From contig CM057829.1 of assembly GCA_030068075.1 (NCBI GenBank), positions 82,017,132-82,081,131 on the forward strand: 64,000 nt of DNA, written 5' to 3'. Shown here piece after piece: positions 23,722-34,117 of this stretch; position 1 is the stretch's first letter, and each line of letters starts with the position of its first letter. Under the pieces are notes generated by a model, which was not told the DNA's origin, searched no databases, and saw only the letters and a list, made by a program, of their open reading frames with translations. This stretch comes from Paguma larvata (taxonomy: Eukaryota > Chordata > Mammalia > Carnivora > Viverridae). The translations under genes were made by a program, and so were the position numbers.

Positions 23722-23910
23722 CAATGTATATATGTATGCATGTATGTATGTGTAAATACATGTATGTGTCTATGTATATATTTTATATGTATACAAATAT
23801 AAAATTATATATACCTATATATGTATATACGTATATGCATATATACATGCACATATGTATATGCGTATGTATATATACATATATAATTTTATATGTATAT
23901 ATATATAGCT
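23722..23910. repeat. TA/TG-rich low-complexity tract
   Basis: Mixed TATG, TATA and CATA repeats with many local palindromes, about 190 bp. It is prone to cruciform or slipped structures. The 75-codon Tyr/Met/Ile-rich frame here is a translation of the repeat. Confidence 0.9.
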
Positions 23911-23911
23911 A

Positions 23912-23951
23912 TGATCCTATAGAATCATAGCTATCTCTTGATAGGCTAATA
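23912..23951 (+). repeat. 40-bp duplicated segment, copy 1
   Basis: The segment beginning TGATCCTATAGAATCATAG and ending TTGATAGGCTAATA recurs at 25673-25712 with only two mismatches in 40 positions. It starts right at the end of the TA/TG tract and belongs to no repeat family I recognise. Confidence 0.88.
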
Positions 23952-25251
23952 GGAAAATAATTGAATAACCCCCAAACCCAAATTATATAGCGCCTATGGG
24001 TCAGGGTTGAGCAAGAAACATGTGCTACATCTCTCTCCTATAGATGCACATGTTTACAGTAGGGGTGAGATGCTTCAAGTGGCAACAGGTGAGTTTTTCT
24101 AATGCTGAGGGAACTGTTGATTACACTCATGTAGACACTAAAACCCCTTCCACAAAATAAATATCCCTTTGCAGCAGAAGGCACCAGCAGTCTATGAATG
24201 TGTAAGTGGAATGCGATCACAATCATTGTACTGTAAACATCTGTCTGCATTTCCCAGGATCTTGCCACAATTCCTGCATTTTGCCTAATTTGTCACTACA
24301 CCATCTGTTTGAAGATAGATTGATCACTGGTGGTTGGATTATTGGGTAGGTAGAGCTTATGTTTATTATCATGTGCATAACAATACCTTAAAATTACATT
24401 CAATGTGAATTAATTTTTAGGTGACAGTGGGTGTCCCGGAGGCCCTATTTGTTTACAAGCAGTGGGAACCACAGCACAGCAAAGATGTAATCGTACAATT
24501 AGTTATATACAAACATCCAGAAATGAGAGTTCAGATTTGATCCTTGGCCTTCAGAGACGCGAAAACATTCCATTTGGTACCTTTGGTAGGATGCATCCCA
24601 CGAGGCTTGCAACATTTACTCCTGGCAATGACAGAGCCATTCGCTAGCTGAGAAGTTGTCCATCTGAATCCTGAGAGAAGGCAACCTCACCCTCAGATTT
24701 CTCAAGTCCTCAGTTTGCAGAGGAGATGTGGTTGTGGGTAGGACCCAGTCTTGGATCTCTAGATCGCAAACACTCTGGGGAAGGATTATAGACTCTCCCT
24801 CAATTCAATCTGTTAGAGAAACCTGATATTTGGAAGTCCATGTTTCAAATTTCTCAAAACTTACATATAACATTATAAAAATAAAAAAACAAAATTGGTT
24901 ATATGCTAACACTTCAGATTATTTTAATTCAAATGTGAAATTTTATTTCATGACCAAATTAGTGTTAATGAGACTAAACTTCCTAAGCTATTGTATAACT
25001 TGCTCTCATAATCTGCTTGAATTCTTTAAGAATCTCTGTGTGCCCTTTGATCCTATAGTCTTAATGGACTGTATGTCTTCATGGACACAATTAAATATTT
25101 ATCTAAATTAAATTAATTTTTAATAATATCTATTTCGATATGTCAATATGACAACATCTGAAGCTATGATTCCATATGCCACTGCACCATATATTTTATT
25201 TATGTAGAGATATGGTTACAACAGACACGTATTAAACCTAAAATCAAAACT
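23952..25251. other. Non-coding, no identified repeat
   Basis: Nothing supported. Frames at 24038-24268, 24462-24647 and 24830-25111 have no recognisable similarity. Confidence 0.5.
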
Positions 25252-25276
25252 ACACACACACACACACACACACACA
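25252..25276. repeat. (CA)n microsatellite
   Basis: ACACAC tract of about 12 units. Confidence 0.93.
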
Positions 25277-25672
25277 AATTTGAGCAATACAAACCAAATG
25301 ATTACACTTAGCTACCGATTTGCCTCAGGTTACAATATCTTCATGCAAGAAGCATTAAATCCTGCTCTCCTAAATAGTCCACAGAATGTCAAGTGACAGA
25401 AATATTTTTCATACATAATTACAAAGCAAAAGGAGATGGTTATTAGCAAACATAGAACACATTTAAAATACTGTAGAACTAAGTAACAGGTGACTTTTTT
25501 TTAGCAAGTCACAACAATTTATAATCATGTCTTCATTTCCATTATGTACTCTATTACTATCAATATCAAAATGACTTTTTCCATTAAATACTATGACTAA
25601 GTTCTATGATTTTGAGTGCTTTTCTCCGTACCTCCCCATCCCATAGCCTCACGTAGCCAATGAGGGTTTGAT

Positions 25673-25712
25673 TGATCCCATAGAATCATAGATATCTCTT
25701 GATAGGCTAATA
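25673..25712 (+). repeat. 40-bp duplicated segment, copy 2
   Basis: Direct repeat of 23912-23951 (38 of 40 positions identical), 1,761 bp downstream and in the same orientation. Flanks of the two copies do not resemble each other. Confidence 0.88.
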
Positions 25713-26490
25713 ATAATCATGACCATCGTTTTGATATTCCCCTAATCAGAATAAACCTCCCACAGCTATCCTTTCCCAAATCTTCTCATTAGCCTAGTCA
25801 AGTACACCCGTCCTCCCTTCCGCCCCCACTCTCCAAGAGTGTTTTTATTTCTGGGTGTGAAATTGAGCTAATTATAATAAGAGGACATTCTTGCCGAAAA
25901 GGTGACATTAAGTCTCCCAGAAATAATAAGGCAAAATCCATATATTTTTCCCTAGGGTGCAAGGTGCTGACATACCCTCTTGTTCCTGTGAACACCTGAT
26001 CAGAATCTTCATGGGCTCTTTCTCACTAGGGATTACAACATGAAGGAGAAAGGATCAGGTATTTGGGAACAGAGGGCTGTCCCTAGACCAAATTGTTCTC
26101 AGCCATTCAATTATTAGGACTACAAATTGATCCCTTTCTAGGAAAAGAAGAGTGTATCTTGAAAAGAGAGAAAGACAAGATTTTTGTATGAATGATGCCA
26201 GTTCAGAGGGAGAATCAGTTAGGTATATCACAACACGGCGACACTCAGATTGAGAGGATGTTGGAACAAAGAGGGCCTTTTTTTTTTTTTTTAAATCTGA
26301 AGGTCACAAGTAGCTTGTGAAAGGAAAAGAAGAGATGCATTTTGGGGGAACATCCCATAGATTCTTGAGGAAGAGACAAACCCTGAAGAATTAGCCCTCT
26401 AAGGAGCCCTGGGCACTGTTGCTTGAGGAAAAGTCTGCAATGTCAGGTTATGTGAGAAAAGAGTGCAGGAATCCGGTATCACCAATAGTA
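25713..26490. other. Non-coding, no identified repeat
   Basis: Nothing supported apart from a T15 run at about 26278-26292. The 65-codon minus frame at 25798-25995 has no known motif. Confidence 0.5.
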
Positions 26491-26499
26491 CGCCGAGCA

Positions 26500-26760
26500 C
26501 CCAGGAGGCGGGGTGTCTGGATTTACATCCCAGTTCCCACCGTAATTTTCTGGATGATCGTGACGAAGTCATTATATCACTTGTTTCAGGATCCTCAGTA
26601 GTAAATCTAAGGCTGAGTACTAATGTCAGAATTTACCTTTCACATGTATTGTAAAGATTTGTTAAGATTTTATGTGTCAAATATTTAGCACTGTGTCTGA
26701 CACATAGGAAGCACTTGATAATTGTTAAATAATAATTTTATTTTTATTATTCTATTTTCA
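26500..26760 (+). mobile_element. MIR SINE
   Basis: The blocks are GGGTGTCTGGATTTACATCC, GTGACGAAGTCATTATATC, TTTGTTAAGATTTTATGTG and ATTTAGCACTGTGTCTGACA, followed by CATAGGAAGCACTTGATAAT. This is MIR from the tRNA-related end to the 3' LINE-like tail. A CAN-SINE follows directly. Confidence 0.8.
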
Positions 26761-26761
26761 T

Positions 26762-26977
26762 TTAAAGTTTATTCATTTACTTTGTGAGAGACAGAGAGAG
26801 TGTGTGTGTGTTAGCAGGGGAGGGGCAGAGAGATAGAGGGAGAGAGAGAATTACAAACAGGCTCTGTGGTAGTTAGTGGGTACCTGACCCTAGGCTTGAT
26901 CTCAGGAACTGTGAGATCATGACTTGAACCAAAATCAAAAGTCGGATGCGTAATCCACTGAGTCATCTAGGTGCCCC
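26762..26977 (-). mobile_element. CAN-SINE (older, diverged copy)
   Basis: Reverse orientation, with head complement GAGTCATCTAGGTGCCCC ending at 26977. Flanks TTATTCTATTTTCATTTA and TTATTCTTTTATTTA form a degenerate direct repeat. The (GT)n in the middle is an expansion of the CT/GA region. It looks older than the copies near 34 kb or 49 kb. Confidence 0.9.
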
Positions 26978-27129
26978 TTTATTCTTTTATTTAAGCCAGA
27001 AAAAGATGCTGACAAATACTACAGATTCCGCGATTTGACTAGGGCTCCCCTTGGTCTCACATGGAATTATTATTTTGTTGTGAGATGGAGACAGTTTCAA
27101 TTCTACTCTGTCCCCTCAACTGTTGGCAT

Positions 27130-27275
27130 GAACTTTGAAGTTAGACAAAATTTTTTGTCTATGCTTGTTCATCTGGGGCTCATTAATGAACCATTTGGAG
27201 AGTTAGTTACTTCTTCTGTTAATAAGGTGTGCTAAGTACGTGCCAAACTCATAGTAGGGATTCATTATAACTGAT
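27130..27275 (+). mobile_element. Possible MIR fragment
   Basis: GCATGAACTTTGAAGTTAGAC, TTCATCTGGGGCTCATTAAT and TAAGTACGTGCCAAACTCAT with AGTAGGGATTCATTATAA are weakly MIR-like in the right order. Confidence 0.42.
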
Positions 27276-27670
27276 TTTCCTGTGACCTTCCTCTGGACTT
27301 TGTACTTACCCTGAAAAAGAAAAAGTAACACAAGTGACAGAAACTACAAGAGAATCTTAGAAACAGAAAAATGTTGGTGCTAGGACCAATCTGCATGCTA
27401 ACTAGCTACAAGTTCTCCTTAGACTCTGAGTAAATTGTGGCTCCTGGGGGAGCAGCCTAGGCTACTTAAGGTTAATCACTGGTGCTTAGAGTTAATTGTT
27501 ATCAATCCCTTTGTCAAAGGCTGCTCAGTTGGAGTCTTCCATACATAATAATCAGTTCCGACAATAGCTCCAGGCCTAAAATGAGTTCTTTTTATATTCT
27601 TCCCCATAATCAATTATCAAAATACACCAAAGGGTAAGAAATGGACCGCATATCATTACATTTGTCATCT
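27276..27670. other. Non-coding, no identified repeat
   Basis: Nothing supported. Confidence 0.5.
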
Positions 27671-27674
27671 AGAT

Positions 27675-27838
27675 ATTTTCAAACTTGGGAGTGCATCAGA
27701 ATCACTTTAAGGGTCTGTTGGATCAGATTGCTGGGCCTCAGCCTCAAAGTTTCTGATTCAGCAGGTCCAGGATGAGGCCTGCAAACATATCTCTCTCTCA
27801 AGTTTCCAGGTGCTACTGATGCATCTGGTACTAGAAAA
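27675..27838. mobile_element. MER5A-like hAT-Charlie MITE
   Basis: GTGCATCAGAATCACTTTAA, GATCAGATTGCTGGGCCTC, GTTTCTGATTCAGCAGGTCC, AGGATGAGGCCTGCAAACAT and CAGGTGCTACTGATGC give the complete MER5A block order. Confidence 0.82.
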
Positions 27839-28080
27839 GGAAAACAAAGTTTTACCCAATGTGGCATTCCTGAAGAAGAAAGGCTGATGAGCCAACCTCT
27901 TCTGAGGTATCTAACTTAACTACAAATTGACAATTCCCCTTGTCCTTGCTGAGCCTCTGCCAGCTCCCATACCTTTCTACCCACATAGCCCAGTGTCTCA
28001 TCTATGACCTTTTTAGCCCTCTCCCCTTTTCCATGACCTATGGGGTTGCTTCTTTGTGTATCGAAGAATATGCAGACCAA

Positions 28081-28456
28081 TGTAAGGGGAAATCGGATTG
28101 ACTCCTTTTTGTTTAAGGGCAAACTGAGACTGACTCCATTTTGAGTCCCCAGTGCCTGCACAGAAGCTTAAAACCTGCAACTTCCCAGTTCCAAAAGAAC
28201 CACACCCAGTGACCTATGGAACAGGACTCTGACCCTTCCTCAGCCAATCGGCCAGGGTCACGACCATCACTCCTCCCACTACCCTAGACCCCTTTAAAAC
28301 TCTTGGGCCTTTGGAACACGCCCTCTCTCTCAACCCACCACTGCACTGGTGCAGGTATGAGATTGAGCTCGAGCTAGCTCGAATAAAGGCTCTTTGTTCT
28401 TGCATCGGACTCGGCTCCCTGGTGGTTTTTGGGGTTCCCGAATTCTGGGCATAACA
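28081..28456 (+). mobile_element. Solo LTR of a class I (gamma-like) endogenous retrovirus
   Basis: Begins TGTAAGGGGAAATCGG and ends GGGCATAACA (TG..CA form, 376 bp). The flanks CCAA and CCAG are an imperfect 4-bp duplication. It has recognisable core elements: CCAAT at 28244-28248, a TATA-like TTTAAAA at about 28293, and AATAAA at 28382-28387 followed by a GT/T-rich stretch. No internal retroviral sequence is seen on either side, so it is best read as a solo LTR left by recombination. The minus-strand 90-codon frame across it is not viral coding. I do not assign a named virus. Confidence 0.78.
28244..28387 (+). promoter_or_regulatory. Candidate LTR core promoter and poly(A) signal
   Basis: Within the solo LTR, CCAAT (28244), a TATA-like TTTAAAA (28293) and AATAAA (28382) occur with the spacing typical of gammaretroviral U3-R. 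The motifs are visible; activity is not known. Confidence 0.5.
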
Positions 28457-28499
28457 CCAGGAAGCCAAAATCATGACATAGCTCAATGTCAGAACGTTG

Positions 28500-28973
28500 T
28501 GTAGGGTTGGAAAATTTTCCTTCCCTCTCTTCTAGATTCTTTGGTTTGCCTAATAATTAAATTGACATAAAACAGAAACACAGGAGAAACACAAATCTAA
28601 TTGTGCAAATGTGGGAGCCTCACAAAGGCAGGAAACTCAAAGGAAATTTGGGGCTTATATATACTATCCTGAGCTGTAGAGAATGGGGTGGGGGTCTGGG
28701 GCTTCAAAGAGGATGATGGCAATCAGAGGTGGGTTTCAAGAGAAAATGTTTAGGAAACAAATGTTTGTCACCTCCAAGCAGATAAGTCTCCCCGATATAA
28801 AAAGGTATCTCTGGTAATAGCTCTCTCCCTGGTACAGGGCTCCTATTCTTTTAGGTAGTTAAGGGACAGGTAAAAAGCTTTTCCTGAGTTTGCTGGGTCT
28901 AGATGGCCTTCAGCTTAAAATAATCTGCATGACAAAGTGGCACATTTGAGGTGGAATTTTCTGACCTCCTTCA
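28500..28973 (-). mobile_element. ERV1-type LTR, reverse orientation
   Basis: On the minus strand it starts TGAAGGAGGTCAGAAA and ends ACCCTACA. The segment around AGATTATTTTAAGCTGAAGG matches AGATTATTTTGAGCTGAAGG in the plus-strand LTR at 53976-54537. TATATAAGCCCCAAATTTCC corresponds to that element's TATAAAAGCCCCCAAATC. The two are therefore members of one family. It lies 43 bp from the solo LTR. The exact family name is unknown to me. Confidence 0.68.
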
Positions 28974-29059
28974 GTTTCCTGAGCCCTCTGTCTTCACCTG
29001 AACCTCAAACCTTGGTGTCCACACATATTCATCCCCTCTGGTCCTGTAGCTTTTAAGTG

Positions 29060-29530
29060 GGATGCAAGTGTTCAAAGAGTAGAGCGTGACCAAGATGGCC
29101 TTAACATTTTCTTCAGTTTGTCTACACTTTAAACAGGTTTCTCCCTGATTCTAGGCCCCTAACCTCCCTTTTCTTAAAGCATTTGCTTTAGAAAATGTGC
29201 AGTTATAAATTCTTCTTCTTCCCCTCTGAGATGTCAATCTTATAAAACCCTAGAATATTGTTCTCAAGATCCTGGAAGCCATCCCTCTGAGATGTGATAA
29301 TCAAGAGAGTGTCTTTATCTCTCAGTCAATGTGAGAAGGAAGAAGCCAATTAGCAAACACAGATGGTCTCATCACCTTGACCACGCTCCCTCCTAAAATC
29401 CTCCAGGTACTTTTCCATCAGCTCACTCCAGCCTTAAAAAAAACCCTCTTTCCTTGTGTTTCAGCAGAGTTGAGTTCAATCTGTCTTCCTTATTGCAATA
29501 GTCTTGAATAATTTTTTTTTTTTGGCCCGT
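29060..29530 (+). mobile_element. Probable ERV1-type LTR (different family)
   Basis: Typical LTR blocks are CTGAGATGTCAATCTTATAA, CCTGGAAGCCATCCCTCTGA, GAAGCCAATTAGCAAACACA, CCTCCTAAAATCCTCCAGG, CAGCAGAGTTGAGTTCAATC and TATTGCAATAGTCTTGAATA. The last blocks resemble a U3-R end with an AATAA poly(A) signal. The left boundary is uncertain. Confidence 0.55.
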
Positions 29531-30335
29531 TAGTTAATTCCATCTGGTGCAGTTTTCCTTTGGCAGAAGCTTCTCCCTCCCTGATTTGAATGAGCATGTC
29601 CCTTTGCTGACTTGTTGAACGAGAGAGTGCCCCTGCTCCCTGCCTTCCTGTCCACTTGTTTCTAGAGTTGGACCTGCAATGCTCATATTTCCACTCCAGC
29701 TACTGAACAAGGTGACAGATTCAATAGTACATTGTGACACTGGAGCCAGAGCACTGATCTCCTAATGGCAAAAGGAAATCAAGGCATTTCCCATAAATAT
29801 TATATGCTTTCCTGGCATCCAATGCTAAACTCTGGTAACACAAAGACAAATAATGTGTGGCCCTTGCCCCAGCTGTCAAACATGTTTTCTTGAGCAGCAG
29901 TGATGAATATCATACCCAAATGCCATATCCAGGCAAACTGGCTGTTTGCAGGAGGGAGATAACTCCTCTGATTTCCCTGATAAACAGAACCCAGGGGACA
30001 CCCTGAGGAACTGGTTCAGTGCCTTTTATCAAGATAGGGAGAGTGACTGAAGATTAAGAAAAATCAGACTTCAGTGGCAGCCAGTCATTGATTCTACATG
30101 GAACCTTTTACTTATTCCTTAATATTAAGGTGACCTTTTACTTTATCAGCCAATCATGACACTTTTCAGTGATAAGCATGCTAGTCATCTCACTGGGACA
30201 ATATGTAGAACCATGACCATCTTACGAAAAGTAGGGTGCAAAGTAACTCTATCTAGTACCAATCATGAAGACATCTGCAGTAATCGAAGATTAGAAGATT
30301 CTTCACCAGTGCACCTCATACCCATACATATGCGT
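29531..30335. other. Non-coding, no identified repeat
   Basis: Nothing supported. The 111-codon plus frame at 30156-30491 runs through a CA repeat, seen as a His-Thr run, and is not a gene. Confidence 0.5.
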
Positions 30336-30368
30336 ATGCATACACACATACACACACACACACACACA
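30326..30368. repeat. (CA)n microsatellite with palindromic leader
   Basis: CATATGCGTATGCATAC leads into about 12 CA units. The leader is locally palindromic. Confidence 0.9.
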
Positions 30369-31065
30369 GCCATGAAGAATATAAAATCAGGTCTCATTTC
30401 AGTATCAAGCTGGTATCAGGAGAGCACCCTATACATGTGCCTTAGAGAAATCCACAGCTTCAATGCCTTAACAGACAAAATATCTCCTTGACCTGGTTCC
30501 TCGTGCCCCCACTCCTACATGCCCCCTCTTCAATGACTGCTGACCTGTGCTCTTTTACTGCTGGAGGAGGAGTGGGGCAACAGTAGGAGAGGTAGCCCAG
30601 CCACAGGCAAGAATATAAAAAATAATGAAAAGAAAAAATCTAAAATAAATGGCCATAACATACTGCCAGGTTTAATTTCCTGCTAGCTTATCTTGAGCAT
30701 TATCTAAATGGAGCCTCCTTTTCTGAACCTGAACCACATTACAAAAATCTCTCTTCTGTTACCTCAGCCTAGAAAGACCCTAACCTGGACAAGGGGAAAA
30801 TATTAACCACCACCCCCTCTTTCCACTTTGGTCTGGAATTTCCCTGCATTCTCCAAAGAGGTCAAAGCAACACTGGTTCAAGCTCCATATTCTCCCAGGG
30901 TATGAGTAAATGCAAATTCATTCATTCTGTCCTCACTCTGGCTGAGTCGTAAATGCAAGTAAATAAAAAGCAATAAAATATTGCTTTGCCTATAGAAAGC
31001 CAGAGTTAACCTCCACTGAGCTAAAAGCTTGCAATAACGATTGCACTATGCTGTTTCCAACACCA
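30369..31065. other. Non-coding, no identified repeat
   Basis: Nothing supported. Confidence 0.5.
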
Positions 31066-31330
31066 AGACGTGTTTGGCATATAGAAAGGGCTTGATGAAT
31101 TTAGTTAATTGAATTGATGAAGGTTCCTATCCTTTCCTGTCCTGTGTACACTCTTGATAGCTCTCCTCTCAGACCTGGATGGTCAAGTCCATGCACCTTT
31201 CTTCTTTGATCAGAATCTCTGTTATAGACTCCACTATCTGCATGACTATTTTCTCTCCTAGACCTGATAGATTTTGGAGGTCAAGGACAATGGTTACTCT
31301 GTAACCCTGACACCAAGAACATTCCTGTTA
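31066..31330. mobile_element. Probable L2 fragments
   Basis: GTGTTTGGCATATAGAAAGG and GCTTGATGAATTTAGTTAAT resemble an L2 3' end. The following text with CTCCACTATCTGCATGACT and GGTCAAGGACAATGGTTACT is L2-like. Both matches are weak. Confidence 0.4.
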
Positions 31331-31437
31331 CGTGGGCGTTTCATCAATGTTCACACACAAAATGGACATGAGTCCATGCTGCCTCCCCCAAATAAATAAA
31401 ATATAAACTAAAAATATAATATAAAAGTAGAATTTAC

Positions 31438-31660
31438 TGGGCTTCTGGGTGGCTCAGTCAGTTAAGTGTCTGACTTCAGCTCAGGTCATGATCTCACAGT
31501 TCGTGAGTTAGAGCCCAGCTTTGGGTTCTGTGCTGACAGCTCTGAGCCTGGAGCCTGCTTCAGATTCTGTGTCTCCCTTTCTCTCTGCCCCTTCTCTGCT
31601 CACACTGTCTCTCTCTCAAAATAATCATTAAAAAAATTAAAAAGAAAAGATAATAAAAAT
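31438..31660 (+). mobile_element. CAN-SINE with target-site duplication
   Basis: Full-length head to tail. The head GGGCTTCTGGGTGGCTCAGT differs slightly from consensus. The tail is an extended A/T-rich stretch. Flanks AAAAGTAGAATTTAC (31423-31437) and AAAAGAATTTAC (31661-31672) form a direct repeat with a 3-bp gap. Confidence 0.94.
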
Positions 31661-31672
31661 AAAAGAATTTAC

Positions 31673-31955
31673 AAATTAATACATAAACTAAAATATAACT
31701 TTACATATGTTATTTTTATCTAAATGAAAACATTAATATTAAATATAAATATGTGTATACGAGTCATAAGTTATAAAAGCGTCATCTATTTTCAAGCAAG
31801 TACTCACTAGAAAGAGGAGAATCCTCAAGAAAACAAATTCTAGGATTTGAATGAATTCTAAAACTGGCTATGGAAATAAAGAAAAATAAGTATAGGATCA
31901 AGGCAAAGGTAAGAAGTAATTTAACAGGTGAAATTCTTGGGAGAATGTCTTGTAT
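31673..31955. other. AT-rich non-coding
   Basis: Nothing supported. Confidence 0.5.
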
Positions 31956-31957
31956 GG

Positions 31958-32165
31958 AGAGTTGTTAGAATTAAGTAGACCCAGGCTCAAATCGTGTCTC
32001 CAACACGCATTAGCTGTCTATAGAGACATTTTACTTGAATGCTCTGTGCATCAGCATCTTTGGCTATAACATGGAGTTAATACCATCTACCTGATGGGTT
32101 GTTGTGGAAATTAAGTACAATAAGGACTAGACAGCATCTGACATTTACACAGATACCCAACACAC
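31958..32165 (+). mobile_element. MIR SINE
   Basis: GTAGACCCAGGCTCAAATCG, GTGTCTCCAACACGCATTAG, TTGGCTATAACATGGAGTTA, ATACCATCTACCTGATGGG and GTTGTTGTGGAAATTAAGTA follow the MIR consensus order closely. Confidence 0.85.
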
Positions 32166-33645
32166 TTCAGATTCCATCCATATATCTATCTGATACTGAA
32201 ATGAGGACATATACGAAGATGATGGCATCTTTGTTGAAAAATACTAAACAATACACAGTGATCAATAAGTCAGTGTGATGTTAACCAGCTGAGGCAGAAA
32301 ATTACTATATATTTCTTAAACAGTTTTGTCCCCAAACTAGATTTCAAACAATTGACGTCTAATCATAATTCAAAATACATCTAGTTTTAAAACAAAGCAT
32401 GCAGCGTTCTTCCCCTTATTTCTATCTCTTAGAAAATACTACTACTTAATGTCTGTAAATGAACACCCTAAATTTTAAATTTACCAACATATTACAGGTC
32501 ACCACAAAAGAACAATGTTTTAATTTAAAATTTTACATCATTAAAAACAACTTAACACGAGATTGTCCTCGATAAGAAAAGCAGATCTGGAGCCCTAAAC
32601 ATTTGGACGTCTTACTTCGTTAATTCTGAACAACCTCTTACAAAGCCTTGCCCTTTCCCCTCCCTGCATCGTCTGCAGTTCCTTTTCAGCCTCCCTTGCC
32701 TCTCTGCTGCGCGCACCCACTCTAAAGAGGTGATCCTTCGATGCAACGTCTCATCAAGAAAAGGCTGGAAACGTATCATAGATAATTATCTTTCTCTCTT
32801 AGAGATGAATTCTGATCCTTCTTCTAGGTCACATGTAAATATGACATTTGAGATTTTTAAAAATAGAAGCAATGATTTTGAAACAATGCAAAAATAAAGC
32901 ATACTAAGAAGAAGCCGGTGGTGAGAAACTAAAAGGGAATTATTATTGTGATTATTTAGTAAACTGAATTTAGACCAGGAGTGACAGTCAAGATACATCC
33001 ATTACCATATTTTCCATTAGCTCCCTGCCATCCTAAGCAATATCACACTGCTATTCCATTGCTAATTTTAGCTTCCATAATATAAATTATTTCTTATGTT
33101 CAATTTGCTTATTTGATATGACAATTTAAAAGAAATGTATAGCTCTGAACTTACTGTGAAAAAAGGCCTCCAATATACCTAGTAGTGGCGAAAGCAGGAT
33201 CTTTTCAATCCTTCCCGTCCCCTTGGTGGTGGTCATAGCAGCTGCCGCTCTCCCAGTTTCGGATTTTGCTTCTTGCTTAAATCAGTGCTGCTAAAAGAAA
33301 ACAAACAAACACACACAATGCAAACTTGTTCATTTAGCCTGCACGTTTTTAAAAAACCATACAAATTAGGGTTCCTGTTAAGAAAAAAAGAAGTTTTCGG
33401 AAAACTGCTAACATTACAAAGTATATAAAACGCCAGCTACAACTGATGTGATTACCTTTTGGTAGGTAAAGGTAGTAGTCTGGCAAACATTTTAATTTAG
33501 AGTGTAAAGGGAAGAAACGTCCACTTTCTAGATAGGTATTGAATTCCAAAATAAAGAATTATTAAGATATTAATCTGAATGTTCTATAAGGAATTTGGGT
33601 AATGATTGTGTTTATTAGAAACAAAATTTAGGAAAAAAGGATGTC
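32166..33645. other. Non-coding, with CpG-bearing patches
   Basis: No gene supported. Two short patches (about 32560-32770 and 33190-33280) are richer in GC and CpG than their surroundings, with GCTGCGCGCACCC and GCAGCTGCCGCTCTCCC. They could be regulatory or remnants of an unrecognised element. I see no convincing splice-flanked exon. Confidence 0.45.
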
Positions 33646-33655
33646 GCCATTTTTA

Positions 33656-33876
33656 AAAAAAAATTTTTTTAATGTTTATTCATTTTTGAGAGACAGAGAG
33701 AGACAGAGTGTGAGCAGTGGAGGGGCAGAGAGATACAGAGACCACAGAATTTGAAGCAGGCTCCAGGCTCCAAGCTGTCAGCACAGAGCCTGATGTGGGG
33801 CTTGAACTCACTGACCATGAGATCATGACCTGAGCCGAAGTTGGACGCTTAACCAACTCAGCCACCCAGGTGCCCC
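33656..33876 (-). mobile_element. CAN-SINE, one of a same-orientation pair
   Basis: Poly(T) start, core, and head complement CAGCCACCCAGGTGCCCC at its end. Copies of one short target word surround it: CCATTTTTA at 33647-33655, CCATTTAA just after this SINE, and CCATTTTTA again after the next SINE. That fits two successive insertions at the same site. Confidence 0.95.
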
Positions 33877-33885
33877 ACCATTTAA

Positions 33886-34107
33886 AAAAAATTTTTTTTT
33901 TAACGTTTATTTACTTTTGACAGACAGAGAGACAGCGCATGAGCAGGGGAAGGGCAGAGAGAGAGGCAGACACAGAATCCGAAGAAGGCTCCAGGCTCTG
34001 AGCCAGCAGCACAGAGCCCGACGCGGGGCTCAAACTCACAGACCGTGAGATCATGGCCTGAGCCGAAGTTGGCCGCTCAACCGACTGAGCCACCCAGGCG
34101 CCCCCCC
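33886..34107 (-). mobile_element. CAN-SINE, young-looking, second of a pair
   Basis: Close to the consensus I recall, with CpGs retained in GAGCCCGACGCGGGGCT and in the head complement CCACCCAGGCGCCCC. Low decay of CpG sites suggests a fairly recent insertion. It is followed by CCATTTTTA (34109-34117), the same word that precedes the neighbouring SINE. Confidence 0.96.
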
Positions 34108-34117
34108 ACCATTTTTA

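Noticed and set aside
23703..23930. Met/Tyr/Ile-rich 75-codon frame
   Set aside because: Translation of the TATG/TATA low-complexity tract.
22525..25737. 16-bp exact match ACCATCGTTTTGATAT at 22525 and 25722
   Set aside because: About one such match is expected by chance in a 64-kb AT-rich window, so it is not evidence of duplication, although the second copy lies near the 40-bp repeat.
28214..28486. 90-codon minus-strand frame in the solo LTR
   Set aside because: It is antisense to U3-R sequence, with no retroviral protein motif; a chance frame in GC-richer LTR DNA.
30156..30491. 111-codon frame with His-Thr run
   Set aside because: The run is a CA microsatellite and the remainder has no similarity I can recognise.
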